From contig OX637395.1 of the NCBI GenBank assembly GCA_951799425.1, forward strand, positions 37,968,323 through 38,032,322: 64,000 bases of DNA, in the 5' to 3' direction. This document shows positions 47,844-60,307 of this stretch, piece after piece. Numbering within the stretch: position 1 is the stretch's first letter; each line of letters opens with the position of its first letter. Below the pieces are notes generated by a model. That model made no database searches. It was not told the DNA's origin and saw only the letters and a list, made by a program, of their open reading frames with translations. Position numbers and translations under genes: made by a program. Origin of the DNA: Ilex aquifolium. Lineage: Eukaryota > Streptophyta > Magnoliopsida > Aquifoliales > Aquifoliaceae.

Positions 47844-49946
47844 CTACCGTGTGTGCAAAAGTGATGCAGATGACGAACAGGTTGCAGAAGATGTGGTGAA
47901 CTTTGAGGAATCAGTGTTGTAACTATAGCTCGAAGATTGGTTCCGGCTTCTCTCAGATACAGTGGTGCCATAGGATAATGGTTGTGAAGAAGTGGGTGTA
48001 TACCCTGACGGAGACAAATACGTTGACACTGGCATTTTGGATGGAAGAACTGGCAATGGAGCTTCAAAATTCAGGACATGAATCGCTTGCTTGATTAAAG
48101 GCCGGAGATTGGGATCTGGGTGAGCACACCACAGTCCCACAATCATCAATTGTTCTATTTCCTGCTCATCAAAATCTACAGATAGTTTCGGGTCAGCTGC
48201 TTCAAGGAGCTTACCCATTCCATAAAGGTTCCAAACCCACTCAATCATCCTTATCTGACCTTCTGGGGCATTGGGATCTATGGGTTTTCTTCCACATGCT
48301 AATTCCAATGATACAATTCCAAAACTGTATACATCTGACTCCCTACTAGACTTACCTGTTATGATACATTCAGGATCCATATAACCCATGGTCCCTGCTA
48401 GAACAGTCGTTTGGGATCCTTTCCCATGATCAACCATCCTAGCTAACCCAAAATCCCCGAGTTTTGCATTGAAATTCGAATCTAACATAACATTGCTTGA
48501 TTTTATATCTCTATGCACCACACATTGTTCCCACTCCTCGTGTAGATATAATAGTGCAGAGGCCAATCCTTGAGCAATTTTGTACCTTACCACCCAAGTC
48601 AACAAGCTTTTTTCTTTGAAAAGATGAGTATCTAAGCTACCATTGGGCATGAATTCATAAATAAGTAGAAGTTCTCTTTTCTCATGGCACCAACCAATTA
48701 GTTGAACTAGATTCCTATGCCTCAGCCGACTGATGATTTTCACTTCTGATGCATACTCCTTTATCCCTTGTTTGGACCCTCTCGATACCCTCTTTACAGC
48801 AACATAGGAGTTTAACTCCCTCAAGAAACCTCTATAAACACCACCAAACCCTCCCTCTCCAAGCTTCTCTTCCTCCGCAAAGTTGTTCGTTGCACGAACC
48901 AATTCTCCATATGAGAATTTCTTAGGTCCACTACCCTTTTCGAATTGGTCATCCATGGACGACTCAAATACAAACTCATCTTGTTCCGGTTTCCTCTTCT
49001 TCCACAAGCCATAGCCAACCAAAGCCACCCCGATCATAACCAAAACACTGAGGCCGGCACTCAACCCCACGATTAATCCTACTTGGTTTTTCTTTTCTCC
49101 GGTGATAACTATATTGGGGTCTGGATTTGGGCTTGGAGCTGGAGTTCTTAAATCGGTATCAACTGATAGACTCGAATTAAACTCCCATGTTCTAACATTG
49201 TTTTTCTCAAACCAATCTCCTGTTGCAGCTGAGAACCCAAAAGTAACCCATTCTGGTAAGTAATCCCTCAGATCCACCAAATAGTTAAGGCTACCTTGTT
49301 GGGTTCTATTATTCGAAAAACCAGTAAAGACAACATTGAGAATTTTGGAACTAGAATTATAGCAAATCCAAGCATCATTTTCTGCCCCTAATGTGATGTT
49401 ATTCGGCCATATCGTATTATTAACAGATATCATAGAATTGATATTGATACCTACATGTGGTAGAGAGGGATCCCATCTATTTGGAAAAGTGTCAAACTCC
49501 ACTGCCACAAATGGACTCGTGGGTGAGCTTGTGTTCAGGTCCTGGCTTCCAATACCAAGGCTACCCCCGGCATGACCGATGGTGGAATCCACAGGAGCCA
49601 GGAAGAAAGCCAGCCCATCGGCGTAACTAAAACTTCCACTTGAATCAATTACGAAAGAGAAATGGGTGGTGAAGTCCGTCAGGTTTCCTGAAGCTTTATC
49701 GTATAAGTGCAGCGGTTCCTTATAAGTGGCTTGACCAACTTTATCTCCCAAAACCGTGTTGCGTTCGTCTGGGGTGACTTGGATGCCTTGGTTTGAAATA
49801 TAAGCATCTCCGGTGATTTTTATGGGGTTATTAGTATCGTCAGGTCCGATCTTGGGGAGGTTGAAGGACAGGGGAGAAGCAAAAGGGATTGTGATAAAGA
49901 AGAAAAAGAAGATATTATTCCAAGAGCTGCTTACAGTTCCAGCCAT
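47844..49946 (-). CDS. L-type lectin receptor-like kinase B (class IX-like), intact
   Basis: Intronless 700-residue plasma-membrane receptor kinase and the only complete copy in the array. It has a signal peptide (about 1-24), a lectin domain (about 25-265, FVAVEFD with Asp152 and PHVGIN), a linker rich in Pro and Thr, a membrane segment (about 289-311) and an RD kinase: GEGGFGGV (363-370), Lys385, Glu401, HRD (478-480), DFG (498-500), GTMGYMDPE. A Ser/Tyr/Thr-rich C-terminal tail of 64 residues (637-700) ends SLLHTR. Several NxS/T sites lie in the lectin part. It is about 90% identical to A by eye. A Cys follows MDPE where A has Tyr. Related proteins bind carbohydrate-like or other extracellular cues; the ligand cannot be told from sequence. 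Confidence 0.95.
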   Translation of the reverse strand: MAGTVSSSWNNIFFFFFITIPFASPLSFNLPKIGPDDTNNPIKITGDAYISNQGIQVTPDERNTVLGDKVGQATYKEPLHLYDKASGNLTDFTTHFSFVIDSSGSFSYADGLAFFLAPVDSTIGHAGGSLGIGSQDLNTSSPTSPFVAVEFDTFPNRWDPSLPHVGININSMISVNNTIWPNNITLGAENDAWICYNSSSKILNVVFTGFSNNRTQQGSLNYLVDLRDYLPEWVTFGFSAATGDWFEKNNVRTWEFNSSLSVDTDLRTPAPSPNPDPNIVITGEKKNQVGLIVGLSAGLSVLVMIGVALVGYGLWKKRKPEQDEFVFESSMDDQFEKGSGPKKFSYGELVRATNNFAEEEKLGEGGFGGVYRGFLRELNSYVAVKRVSRGSKQGIKEYASEVKIISRLRHRNLVQLIGWCHEKRELLLIYEFMPNGSLDTHLFKEKSLLTWVVRYKIAQGLASALLYLHEEWEQCVVHRDIKSSNVMLDSNFNAKLGDFGLARMVDHGKGSQTTVLAGTMGYMDPECIITGKSSRESDVYSFGIVSLELACGRKPIDPNAPEGQIRMIEWVWNLYGMGKLLEAADPKLSVDFDEQEIEQLMIVGLWCAHPDPNLRPLIKQAIHVLNFEAPLPVLPSKMPVSTYLSPSGYTPTSSQPLSYGTTVSERSRNQSSSYSYNTDSSKFTTSSATCSSSASLLHTR

Positions 49947-50171
49947 GGATGCAACGTAAACTTGGGTTGGGAAGCTTGAGGTTTGTTGGATAAATAACTA
50001 GCAAGTGCTGAATTTATCTATCCATTTGTTGATCAAGTCTTTGGGAATACTTTTCTAAGAAATAATTATTGACTGCTGGTTTTGAATGTTCTTTTAAATT
50101 AGTATGTCACACTTTCTTCTGACGTTTTCAAACTGAAAAATATCCCATTTTAAAATTCTAATTTAAGAAAA
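49947..50171 (-). promoter_or_regulatory. Upstream region of LecRK B
   Basis: Closely matches the sequence upstream of copy C (60056-60400, apart from a short insertion there). No firm TATA box was seen. The MITE begins 226 bp upstream of the ATG and may affect expression. Confidence 0.45.
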
Positions 50172-50687
50172 GCGTAAATTACACTTACACCCCCTATACT
50201 ATCACTCCTTTTTTACTTTACCCCCTCAGCTACTAAATTTCTCACATTACACTCTCAACTATGTGATTAATTTTACATTGCCCCAATTATTAATGTCCGT
50301 TACATATTTAACAGAAAATTATTTTATTTTACACCCCAAATTATGTGATTTTTTTCGCTTTACTTCGATATGTCAATAATTGCGGTCCAAAAAGATAACA
50401 GATTTTTGTGATTAGGGTAATGTGAATAGTATTCACATTACCTAAATTATTAGCGCCCGTTACATTTGTAATAGAAAGTTATTTTATTTTACCCCCAAAT
50501 TATGTGATTTTTTTTTCAATTTACTCTGACAAGTTAGCGATTTCGATCTAAAAAAATAATAGACGTTTGTGATTAGGGTAATGTGAAATAAAAATGTTAG
50601 CTTAGAGTGTAATGTAAAAAATCTGATAGTTGAGGGAGTAAAGTGGAGAAAGGGTGATAGTTTAAAGCATGTGAGTGTAATTTATCG
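50172..50687. mobile_element. MULE-type MITE upstream of LecRK B
   Basis: The ends GCGTAAATTACACTTACACC and, inverted, CGATAAATTACACTCACATG continue as an inverted repeat of about 80 bp. TTAAGAAAA lies on both sides (50163-50171 and 50688-50696). The same insertion, with a damaged left end, sits upstream of copy C, so it predates that duplication. Confidence 0.88.
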
Positions 50688-50749
50688 TTAAGAAAACATG
50701 TTACACCAAATTTGCCTTATGACTGTGAATTTAGACGCGGCTCTTTTGT

Positions 50750-52441
50750 GACTGTGAGTTAAATTAATAGATACCCTTTGGTAAACATTATTTGGTAAAC
50801 AATAGGTTTTTGATTTCGGATAAATGTAAAATTAATTCATAAAGTTGAGGTGATAATGCGAGAAACTCCACGATAGAGGAGAGAAGAGAGATTGGGATTG
50901 TAGTTCAAGAAAGTAAAGTTGATTTATCTATTTTTAATGTCTATGTGCTAACAATTCCGCGTTATGCAATTTTTTTTGGTGTAAAGATGGGGTTCGAACC
51001 CACGCATCCCATTGGAACACGCGTTTTTGCAGAAATCAGAATGACTACAAAATCACTTTTTCAGTAATTTTTTATTATTTTTTGGTCAAAAAAATATTTT
51101 TAAAGTCGCTTTTAGGTCCTCACCATTAGAAAACTACAAGTGGCCCTTTCTTTTTCGGATCAGCGGTTAAAGTTATCCAAATTAATTTATGTACGATATC
51201 CAAATCAACTTCCGAATACCTTAAATATTTATAACTTGTAATTAGTTTGACAATTTAATGGTAAATATTTTGATTACAGTTAAACTAATAATTTATATTT
51301 TAATCACACTAACACTAACAAAATATTTTACTAAACAATAAATCACAACAACCGTCCAAATTATTTGGTTTGACGATCCGACGGCAAACATTTTAACCGA
51401 ATGATTTACACAAAAACAAATTAAGTTAACTTACATTTTAGCCACGGTAAAATTAATTATTTACATATTAACTGTGGTAAAACTATTTAAATTAAGGGCT
51501 TTTTCGCACTTTAAATCCTGAAAGATCTTAAATTTTTTATTTTGTACCTTAAAAATTAAATTTCTTACATTGTATCATCAATGTTTTAACTAACAGACAG
51601 ATAATAGAAGGATCATATTGTAATATTTTTGATACATTAAGAGTATAATATGAGAAATTTAATTTTTGAATGTAAAAAAGAAGAAATTTAAAATCTTTCA
51701 AAGTAGAAAGAGAAATTTGCCCTTAAACCTCTGAATAATTTTTAATTTTTTTATTGGGATTTTATGACTTTTGTAATCCTAGTCTCCATATATAGGATTC
51801 TAGAAGTCTTGGTATAGTTAGGTAGTAGTTTTCTTATAGGATTAGTATTAGTTTTTTAATTGCTTTAAAAGTCTTTCTTGCAAGCCTCCTTTGCGTGGTA
51901 GTCGCAGTCTTCATTGAAAAATGAGGGTATGATTGATTTGTATATGTAAAGTAGTTTTATTTTATTTTATTTTTTGATGTAAAAAACAGAGGACAATTTG
52001 TTTGGACATCAGAGTTTTGTACTCAATTTTTCAAAAATTAGGAAGAAAAAGTCAGAATTTTAAAGAACACTAATAACATGTTTTCGCCAGTTTTAAGACA
52101 GTTTCAAAAAAAATTAAAAACACGAGATGTTATCTATTGTGCACTTAAAGACATATTTAAAAAGATTTTTTTTTTCTCTCATTTGTGTCTTTTACTTCAC
52201 TTTCAAAGCAAGCCCAATTGATTCTTTCAAACCCATAGTCTCGTTCGAAACTCCAGCCCTTCAAGTGGCATAAGCGGACTAGAAGAGGTTCGATCGACTG
52301 CATGCTACTCTTAATTTAATAAATCTTCGTAATTTAATAAAATACATTGGGAACAAAGGGTTGCCAATTGCTGGCAATATCTATCCAATAAATGGTGAAG
52401 CTAGAGGGTGATCTACTAAAGAGGCAAAATGTAAAAAAATG

Positions 52442-52481
<40 letters not shown>

Positions 52482-53432
52482 GAGGGATTTGTATCCAAAA
52501 AATTTTACCCACTGAACAATAACTTGAAAAAAAAATCATAATAAAAAAAAAAAGAAAGTAGCCCAATACAAAATACTTCTATCACTGTAGGATCAGAAGG
52601 GGATCAGATGTAACTAGCTTTCCTTTGCATGTGAGTAAATCTTGTTTGTCTACATATTATACAATACTGGTAGAGAATGAAAATCGTGGTAACACACCCT
52701 ATACTTCGTGCTCTTTTTCAGAGGACTTTTACAAAAGAGTCAATTAAAATTATATTAATATTTTTAATATTTTTTAGATCACTGTCCAAACATGATTTAC
52801 TATTTTGTCTTTTAAAATTGTTTTCGGAATTATATAACCAAACAAGTTCTAGGATACAAAAAAAATCAAAGCACACTTTTCTAAACCTTTTCTTGAAAAC
52901 ATGTTTTGAATACTATTTTTTGAAAACATATGCAAACAGAACAATAGTTTTTGCGTTTGTTTTCTTTCTTTGTCATTTGCAAAGACTCTATTCCGATAAT
53001 CCAAATCAATGATATCCATGTTTCAGTGAAGTAACCGTATCGCTATGTCACTGCATGTCTTGTACACAATCTTACATTGAATATTATATTTGGAGAAAGA
53101 TTATCTAGTTTTGATCTGTGAATTATGGTTCTCCTATAGATGAATTGCACAAGAAATATCATGAAATTTCATAGTTCTGCTTCAGTTTGCACTAATTTTG
53201 TGCAAGTTGCAACTAGTATAGTATAGGAGTCATGGGTAAAAGAGATGCATCGCAGTGAAAATTTTCATATTCTTTGCCACATTACAAATGATAAATTCTC
53301 TAACATTGATTACATATACAAGCATGAGAATTACACTAACATTGACTACATCTTGAAAAATTAAGAGTTGATTTAATGTTTGATACAAAGAAAATGGAAT
53401 ATTAAATATCTCAGAAACCTGACAAACTGAGA
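50750..53432. repeat. LecRK-array spacer, copy 2
   Basis: Matches copy 1 (11160-13604) apart from an extra block at about 50793-51215. Within that block, near 50985-51005, a GGTTCGAACC box-B-like palindrome suggests a decayed tRNA-derived SINE. A TA run lies at about 52447-52478. The copy has its own substitutions and small indels, and no gene. Confidence 0.85.
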
Positions 53433-54965
53433 CTACCGTGTGTGAAAAAGTGATGCAGATGGCAAAAAAGTTGCAGAAGATGTGGTGAACTTTGGGCAAT
53501 CGGTGTTGTAGCTATATCTTGAAGATTGGTTCCGACTGCTCTCAGATACAGTGGTGTCAAAGGATAATGGTTGTGAAGAAGTGGGTGTATACCCTGATGG
53601 AGACAAATACGTTGGCACTGGCATTTTGGATGGAAGAACTGGCAATGGAGCTTCAAAATTCAGGACATGAATCGCTTGCTTGATTAAAGGCCGGAGATTG
53701 GGATCTGGGTGAGCACACCAAAGTCCCACAATCATCAATTGTTCTATTTTCTGCTCATCAAAATCTGCAGATAGTTTCGGGTCAGCTGCTTCAAGGAGCT
53801 TACCCATTCCATAAAGGTTCCAAACCCACTCAATCATTCTTATCTGACCTTCTGGGGCATTGGGATCTATGGGTTTTCTTCGACATGCTAATTCCAATGA
53901 TACAATTCCAAAACTGTATACATCTGACTCCCTACTAAACTTACATGTTATGATACATTCAGGATCCATATAGCCCATGGTTCCTGCTAGAACAGTCGTT
54001 TGGGATCCTTTTCCATGATCAACCATCCTAGCTAACCCAAAATCCCCGAGTTTTACATTGAAATTCGAATCTAGCATAACATTACTTGATTTTATGTCTC
54101 TATGCACCACACATTGTTCCCATTCTTCGTAGAAATATAAAAGCGCAGAGGCCAATCCTTGAGCAATTATGTACCTTACCGCCCAAGTCAACAAGCTTTT
54201 TTATTTGAAAAGATGAGTATCTAAGCTACCATTGGGCATGAATTCATAAACAAGTAGAAGTTCTCTTTTCTCATGGCACCAACCAATTAGTTGAACCAGA
54301 TTCCTATGCCTCAGCCGACTGATGATTTTCACTTTTGATGCATACTCTTTTATCCCTTGTTTGGACACTTTCGATACCCTTTTAACAGCAACATAGGAGT
54401 TTAACTCCTTCAAGAAACCTTTATAAACACCACCAAACCCTCCCTCTCTAAGCTTCTCTTCCTCCGCAAAGTTGTTCGTTGCACGAACCAATTCTCCATA
54501 TGAGAATTTCTTAGGTCCACTACCCTTTTCGAATTGGTCATCCATGGACGACTCAAAGACAAACTCATCTTGTTTCGCTTTCCTCTTCTTCCACAAGCCA
54601 TAGTCAACCAAAGCCACCCTGATCATAACCAAAACACTTAGGCCGACACTCAACCCCACGATTAATCCTATTTTTGGTTTTTCTTTTCTCCAGTGATAAC
54701 TATATTGGGGTCTGGATTTGGGCTTGGAGCTGGAGTTCTTAAATCGGTATCGACTGATAAACTCGAATTAAACTCCCATGTTCGAACATTATTTTTCTCA
54801 AACCAATATCCTGTGTCAGCTGAGAACCCAAAAATAACCCATTATGGTAAGTAATCCCTCAGATCCACCAAATAGTTAAGGCTGCCTTGTTGGGTTCTAT
54901 TATTCGAAAAACCAGTAAAGATAACATTGAGAATTTTGGAACTAGAATTATAGCTAATCGAAGCA

Positions 54966-57900
54966 CTTTGACTATCACAATGCACCTTGTATTCCTTCTG
55001 CTTAATACCTAGTTCTTGGAGAAATAGCTTCAACCACAACATTTCCTTACCAGCTTCCGCTGCAGCAATATACTCTGCATCTGTATGCACTTCTGCAACC
55101 TTGACTGCCATGACACAGCTCCCCCTGTAAAAGTGTAAAGAAATCCTGATGTAGATTTTCTTCCATCAAGATCTCTTGCCATATCTGAATCTGTATAGCC
55201 TTCCAAAACTGGTTCAACTCCCCCGTAACACAAGCATATCTTCGATGTACCCTTAAGATATCTGAGAATCCACTTGATTGCCTCCCAGTGTTCTCTCCCT
55301 GGATTGGAAAGAAATCTGCTCACCATGCCCACTGCATGGGCATTATCTAGCCTTGTATACACCATTGCATACATTAGACTCCCAACTACTGAAGAGTAAG
55401 GAATCATTGCCACATCTTCTATCTCCTTCTTTGATGAGGGACAAGAATTCTTGCTCAGCTTGAAATGATTAGCCAGTGGGATGCTGACTAGCTTGGCGGT
55501 ATCCATGTTGAACCTTTGGATCACCCGTTCAACGTATTTCTCCTGTGATAGCCACAATTTCTTGGTTTTTCTATCACGGACAATCTGCATGCCTATTATC
55601 TGCTGAGCTGGGCCTAAGTCCTTCATATCAAAGGATTTGGACAATTCCTTCTTCAATTGGCTAATCTTTATTGCATCATTTCCGACGATCAACATGTCAT
55701 CAACATAAAGTAAGAGTGCAATGAAATTGCCATCTAAGAATCTCTGAATATAAACACATTGATCTGCGACAGTCCTCTTGTAGCCTTGACCCACCATGAA
55801 TGAGTCAAATTTCTTATATCACAGTCTGGGCGCTTGCTTGAGGCCGTACATACTTTTCTTCAACTTGCAAACCAGATTTTTCTTTCTTGGAACCTCGAAA
55901 CCTTCTGGTTGTTCCATATAGATTTCTTCATTCAGATCTCCATGAAGAAATACAGTTTTCACGTCCATTTGTTCAAGCTCCAAGTTTAAATTGGCTACTA
56001 ATCCGAGAATGACTCGAATTGAGGTCATCTTAACAACTGGTGAGAAAATCTCGTCAAAGTCAATTCATTTCTTATGTTGGAATCCTTTAACGACCAATCG
56101 AGCCTTATACTTCACCAATTTTCCACTGCCGTCTTTCTTCAGCTTGAACACCCATTTATTCCTCAATGCTTTCTTGCCTTTTGGAAGTTTCACAAGCTCA
56201 TAGGTTTGATTTTTCTGCAAGGAATCCATCTCATCCTGCATGGCTTGCATTCACTTGTCTTTATCTGTATGAGCTTGAGCCTCCTGGAAGCTCTCCGGCT
56301 CCCCCTCATCAGTAAGCAGAATATAGTCTGACTCCGGATATCTACTCGACGGAATGCGTCCTCTTTCGGATCTTCGTGATTGAGGTTCGTCAGCTATATG
56401 AGGTACACCATACTCTTGTTGTTGTGATGGTCCTGCAACATCTGGTGGAGGGGGTTGTTGCTCCCCCTGCTCAACACCTTCATCATCATCTTGCTCTGCT
56501 TCTGTAGTTTCATCCTGCATTTCGTCATTATCTGTGGCGAACTGTAATGGTGCAGGGTCTAGAACAATGTCCTGTGTACTGGAACTAGAACTGTTGGACT
56601 TTGTGGGATTTTCAAAGTCCTCATACGCTTGGTTTTCATGGAACACCACGTCCCTGCTCCTGATGATCTTTTTGGCCATTGGGTCCCATAATCTGTATCC
56701 AAATTCTTCATCTCCGTAGCCTATAAAGATGCACGGAGTGGTCTTGACATCATGTTTCTGCCTTTGCTCCTTGGATACATGTGCAAATGCTTTACACCAA
56801 AATATTCTTAAGTGAGAATAGGAGGCATTCCTACCAGACCACACCTTCTCCGGAATATTAAAATTCAATGGTACTGACGGTGACCTGTTTATCAGATAAC
56901 AGGCGGCACGAACAGCTTCACCCTAGAATGGCTTCAGCAGCTTTGCCATACTGAGCATGTATCGGGCTCTTTCCACAATGGTTCGATTCATCCTCTCTGC
57001 TACTCCATTATGTTGTGCGGTACGTGGAATAGTCTTCTCATGTCTGATACCATAATTTCCATAGTATGCTTCAAACTCTCTGGAAGTATATTCACCTCCA
57101 TTGTCTGTTCGGAGACACTTTAGCTTCGTTCCTGTTTCTCGCTCTACCATGGCATGGAATCTTTTGAAGCATTCGAGCACTTGGTCCTTCGTCTTTAGGA
57201 AGTCCACCCATACCTTCCGTGAAGCATCATCAATAAAGGTCAGAAAATATCTGTTGCCGCCCAATGATTCCACCTCCAGCGGACCGCAAACATCAGAGCG
57301 TATCAGACTTAACAACTCTGATCTCCTCTTCATTGAGGAATTGAACGAGACTCGATGTTGTTTACCAAACAAGCAATGATCACAAGGATTTAGTGCAACA
57401 TCCTTGGCAACTGTGATGAGATTCTTCTTTGTCAAGGTAAACAATCCTTTTTCCCCCATGTGACCGAGTCTCTGGTGCCACAGATTTGGTGAAACCTCAT
57501 TTTCAACTGCATTGAGGCTGTCTGAGCAAACTTTCACATGGGTCTTGTAAAGTGTGCCACAAATATGTCCTCGGGCGACAACCATAACACCTTTCATGAG
57601 CTTCCAAGTGCCATTACTGAAGTGGTTATCGTAGTCCTGTTTGTCGAGGGCTATCCCGGAAAATAGATTTAGCCGAAGGTCGGGCACGTGTCGGACGTCC
57701 TTCAATACCAGTGTACAGCCAACATTTGTTTTTATCTGAATATCACCAATTCCCACGATCTTGGAAGAACTGGTGTTTCCCATCCTCACCGTACCAAAGT
57801 CTCCAGCCTTGTACGTCGAGAAGAACTCGCTGTGAGTAGTGGCGTGGTATGAAGCTGCAGTATCTACCACCCACTCAGCGTCTTGGTTTGAAAAATGAAG

Positions 57901-58785
57901 GCATGTCTCCTCATTGACAGAAAGAATGGCCACGTCCTCTGAGAGAGTGACTAACGTCTCTCCGTCCTGTTTCTTCGGCTGATTACTGCCTTGGCCTTGC
58001 TCTCGTAGCAACTTGCGGCAGTTTTTCTTTATGTGACCTTGCATGCCACAATGGTAACACTTGTATGTAGGTCTCCCTCCGTCATTTGATCTCCCTGGAT
58101 CTTGTGACTTTCCTATACTCTTACTTCTTCCTCTTCCCCTGCCTTTGCTACCTCCTTGTTGTCTGCCTCTACTCTCAGTGACGAGGGCATTTGACTGGTC
58201 AATGCCAACATCCTTTCTCCTGGCCTCCTCATTGAAAAGGGCATCCTTAACCATTGACATGGTAAGTTTGCCTCCTGGAGCCGAATTGCTGAGAGAGACT
58301 ACCAACGTCTCCCAACTGTCTGGTAGAGAACTGAGAAGTAAGAGAGCTTGTACTTTATCTCCCAGATTCAATTCTATCGATGATAATTGATTTACCAGAC
58401 TCTGGAACTCACTAGTGTGCTCGGCAATTGAAGTTCCACTTTTTAACTTCAGATTCACAAACCGCCTCATCAAAAGGGCTTTATTCCGAGCAATCTTGGC
58501 CTGGTACATGTCTTCCAGCTTCTTCCAGAGGACATGTGCATCAGTTTCTTGTGCAATATGGTGGAATACACTGTGGTCAATCCATTGCCTGATTTGACTG
58601 ATGGTTTTTCTGTTCAGTTTCTTCCACTCCGTTTCTTTTGTCGGATCTGGATTTACACCTTTTGCCTCCAAGGGATCGTACAAATCTTTACAACTTAAGA
58701 GATCTTCCATCTAAGGTCTTTAAAGTGTATAATTAGAGGCAGTGAGTTTGATCATAGCTCCCGACGTTGATTCCTCCGTGGACAT
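54966..58785 (-). pseudogene. Copia gag-pol, with several stops
   Basis: Starts at the ATG at 58785. In order it shows a UBN2-type gag (HHIAQETDAHVLWKKLE), a CCHC knuckle (CYHCGMQGHIKKNC), a protease (WVVDTAASYHAT), a GAG-pre-integrase motif (LWHQRLGHMGEKGL), an integrase core (LRTDNGGEY, IPRTAQHNGVAERMN), a reverse transcriptase (LLLYVDDMLIVGND) and a partial RNase H. Stops lie in the first 30 codons of gag, at about 56922, 56251, 56064 and 55818. Three of these replace a Trp codon by TAG or TGA and one replaces Gly. No frameshift is needed between the pieces. It is inactive. Confidence 0.9.
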
Positions 58786-59269
58786 TTTGAGTTTTTAGGC
58801 TCTAAATGTCTCGATAAAATATTTCAGGGCTGAATTTTGAAAAACGGAGTGCACCGTTGCATCCCGAACGGTTGAAATAGTTGAGAAAGAGTCCTGGTTC
58901 ACCAAAAACGGAGCTAAAATGAGGTCAGAACTGGCTCGGAAAGTTTTTTGGTAACTTAACAGAATATTCTTTGACGGAGGGGAATATTCCGTCGTCTTCA
59001 ACCTTCCTCCGGTCACCGGTCCAGCGAACTTCCGGCAGAAACTCCGACGAGCTCTAGCGAGCTCCGACAGCAACTCCGGCGGCCGGCGAACTTTCCGGCG
59101 AGGACTGTGAGAGAGCGTCCGACGTCGGATTGATGCGAGGCCAATTGGGTTCGACTCGTTTCGACGAGGGGAATCCAATGGTGCGCTCATAATTTGATTT
59201 CGAGATCGTTTAGAACCCGTTCGAACCAAAAAATAGTGAGTTGAAAATTTTTCGACGACCCCAACCAAA

Positions 59270-59281
59270 GCTCTGATACCA
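59270..59281 (-). other. Primer-binding site of the copia element
   Basis: TGGTATCAGAGC on the minus strand, two bases from the LTR end CA, complementary to initiator methionine tRNA. Confidence 0.9.
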
Positions 59282-59283
59282 CT

Positions 59284-59653
59284 TGTAGTTACCTAGGGCT
59301 AGAAAAATACCACTAACAAGATATATACAAAATGAATATCTCTATTTCTATAAAATAAAATACAAGAATTTATACAAAAACTCTCTCTCGAATCTCTCTC
59401 TCTTTGTTTCTTCCTCACTAATCTTGAACATACATCTAGCCTTCACTAAGCTTCCTATTTATAGGGAGTTTTCTAGCCAAAATAGTCAAGAAGGAAGGGA
59501 ACCCATTTAATGTTTTGGTAAGCTTTGTCAAAGCTTCAGCTGTCCACCGCCTGTCTGTGAGTAGGGTGGCTGCTAGAGTGGGCTGCAGATGGAGCTGGCA
59601 GGTGGCTGCTAGAGTGGGCTACTGGGTAGCCTCTGATGGAGCTGGAACCTTCA
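59284..59653 (-). repeat. 5' LTR of the copia element
   Basis: 370 bp from TGAAGG to CTACA on the minus strand. A TATA box (TATAAAT at 59457-59463) lies in CCCTATAAATAGG. Near its start it holds two copies of AGCCCACTCTAGCAGCCACC. The outer end is inferred from the TG rule and comparison with LecRK B. Confidence 0.75.
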
Positions 59654-60189
59654 GCGTCCAATACCAAGGCTACCCCCCGCATGATCGATGGTGGAATCCA
59701 CAGGAGCCAGGAAGAAAGCCAGCCCATCGGCGTAACTAAAACTTCCACATGAATCAATTACGAAAGAGAAATGGGTGGTGAAGTCCGTCAGCTTTCCTGA
59801 AGCTTTATCGTATAAGTGCAGCGGTTCTTTATAAGTGGCTTGACCAACTTTATCTCCCAAAGCCGTGTTGCGTTCGTCTGGGGTGACTTGGATGCCTTGG
59901 TTTGAAATATAAGCATCTCCGGTGATGTTTATGGAGTTATTAGTATCGTCAGGTCCGATCTTGGTGGGGTTGAAGGACAGGGGAGAAGCAAAAGGGATTG
60001 TGAGAAAGAAGAAAAAGAAGATATTATTCCAAGATCTGCTTACAGTTCCAGCCATGGATGCAACGTAAACTTGGGTTGGGAAGCTTGGGGTTTGTTGTAT
60101 AAATGACTAGCAAGTGCTGAATTTATCTAGCCATTTGTTGATCAAGTCTTTGGGAATACTTTTCTGAGAAATAATTATTGACTGTTGGT

Positions 60190-60307
60190 CTAGCTAGGTC
60201 CGGTCCGAGAGGTGTTTCAGGGGATGTTAGGGGCCTTATGATCCCACCAGTGATCGCTAGACGCTTTTCCTTGTCCCCACCCTTCTTATAACCAGCGAAA
60301 AAAACAA
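60190..60307 (+). mobile_element. Short retroposed insertion (SINE-like)
   Basis: 118 bp absent from the matching place upstream of LecRK B. A 17-bp duplication AATTATTGACTGYTGGT lies on both sides (60173-60189 and 60308-60324, one mismatch). The right end is A-rich (GCGAAAAAAACAAA). This suggests a SINE or retroposed small RNA. Clear A and B boxes were not recognised. Confidence 0.7.

Larger units (their letters stand above)
54966..59653 (-). mobile_element. Ty1/copia retrotransposon, 3'-truncated, inside LecRK C
   Basis: One LTR (59284-59653), a Met-tRNA primer site and gag-pol in the order gag, protease, integrase, reverse transcriptase, RNase H. The RNase H is cut at CDSQSA, where LecRK C sequence begins directly; the 3' end of pol, the polypurine tract and the 3' LTR are missing. 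Same orientation as the gene. No target duplication can be shown because one end is lost. Confidence 0.93.
53433..60055 (-). pseudogene. L-type lectin receptor-like kinase C, disrupted
   Basis: Same architecture as copy B but destroyed. The N-terminal part lies at 59654-60055 (signal peptide and first half of the lectin domain, to LGIG). A truncated copia element (54966-59653) replaces about 57 residues of the lectin domain. The gene resumes at 54965 with SISYNSSSKI. Further lesions are a stop replacing Glu after DLRDYLP (54842-54844), a small frameshift near 54670 before the membrane segment, and a stop replacing Glu after HLFK (54201-54203). HRD and DFG remain, and the C-terminal tail is whole (ends at 53433). 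The N-terminal fragment still opens with an intact signal peptide and could yield only a short secreted product. Confidence 0.95.

Noticed and set aside
50985-51005. tRNA-like GGTTCGAACC box
   Set aside because: No acceptor stem or anticodon arm could be folded around it. At most a decayed tRNA-derived SINE, mentioned in the spacer entry only.
58795-59268. 157-codon Arg/Ser-rich frame between the copia LTR and gag
   Set aside because: It occupies the expected 5' leader of the element, overlaps the primer-binding site area and has no gag similarity.
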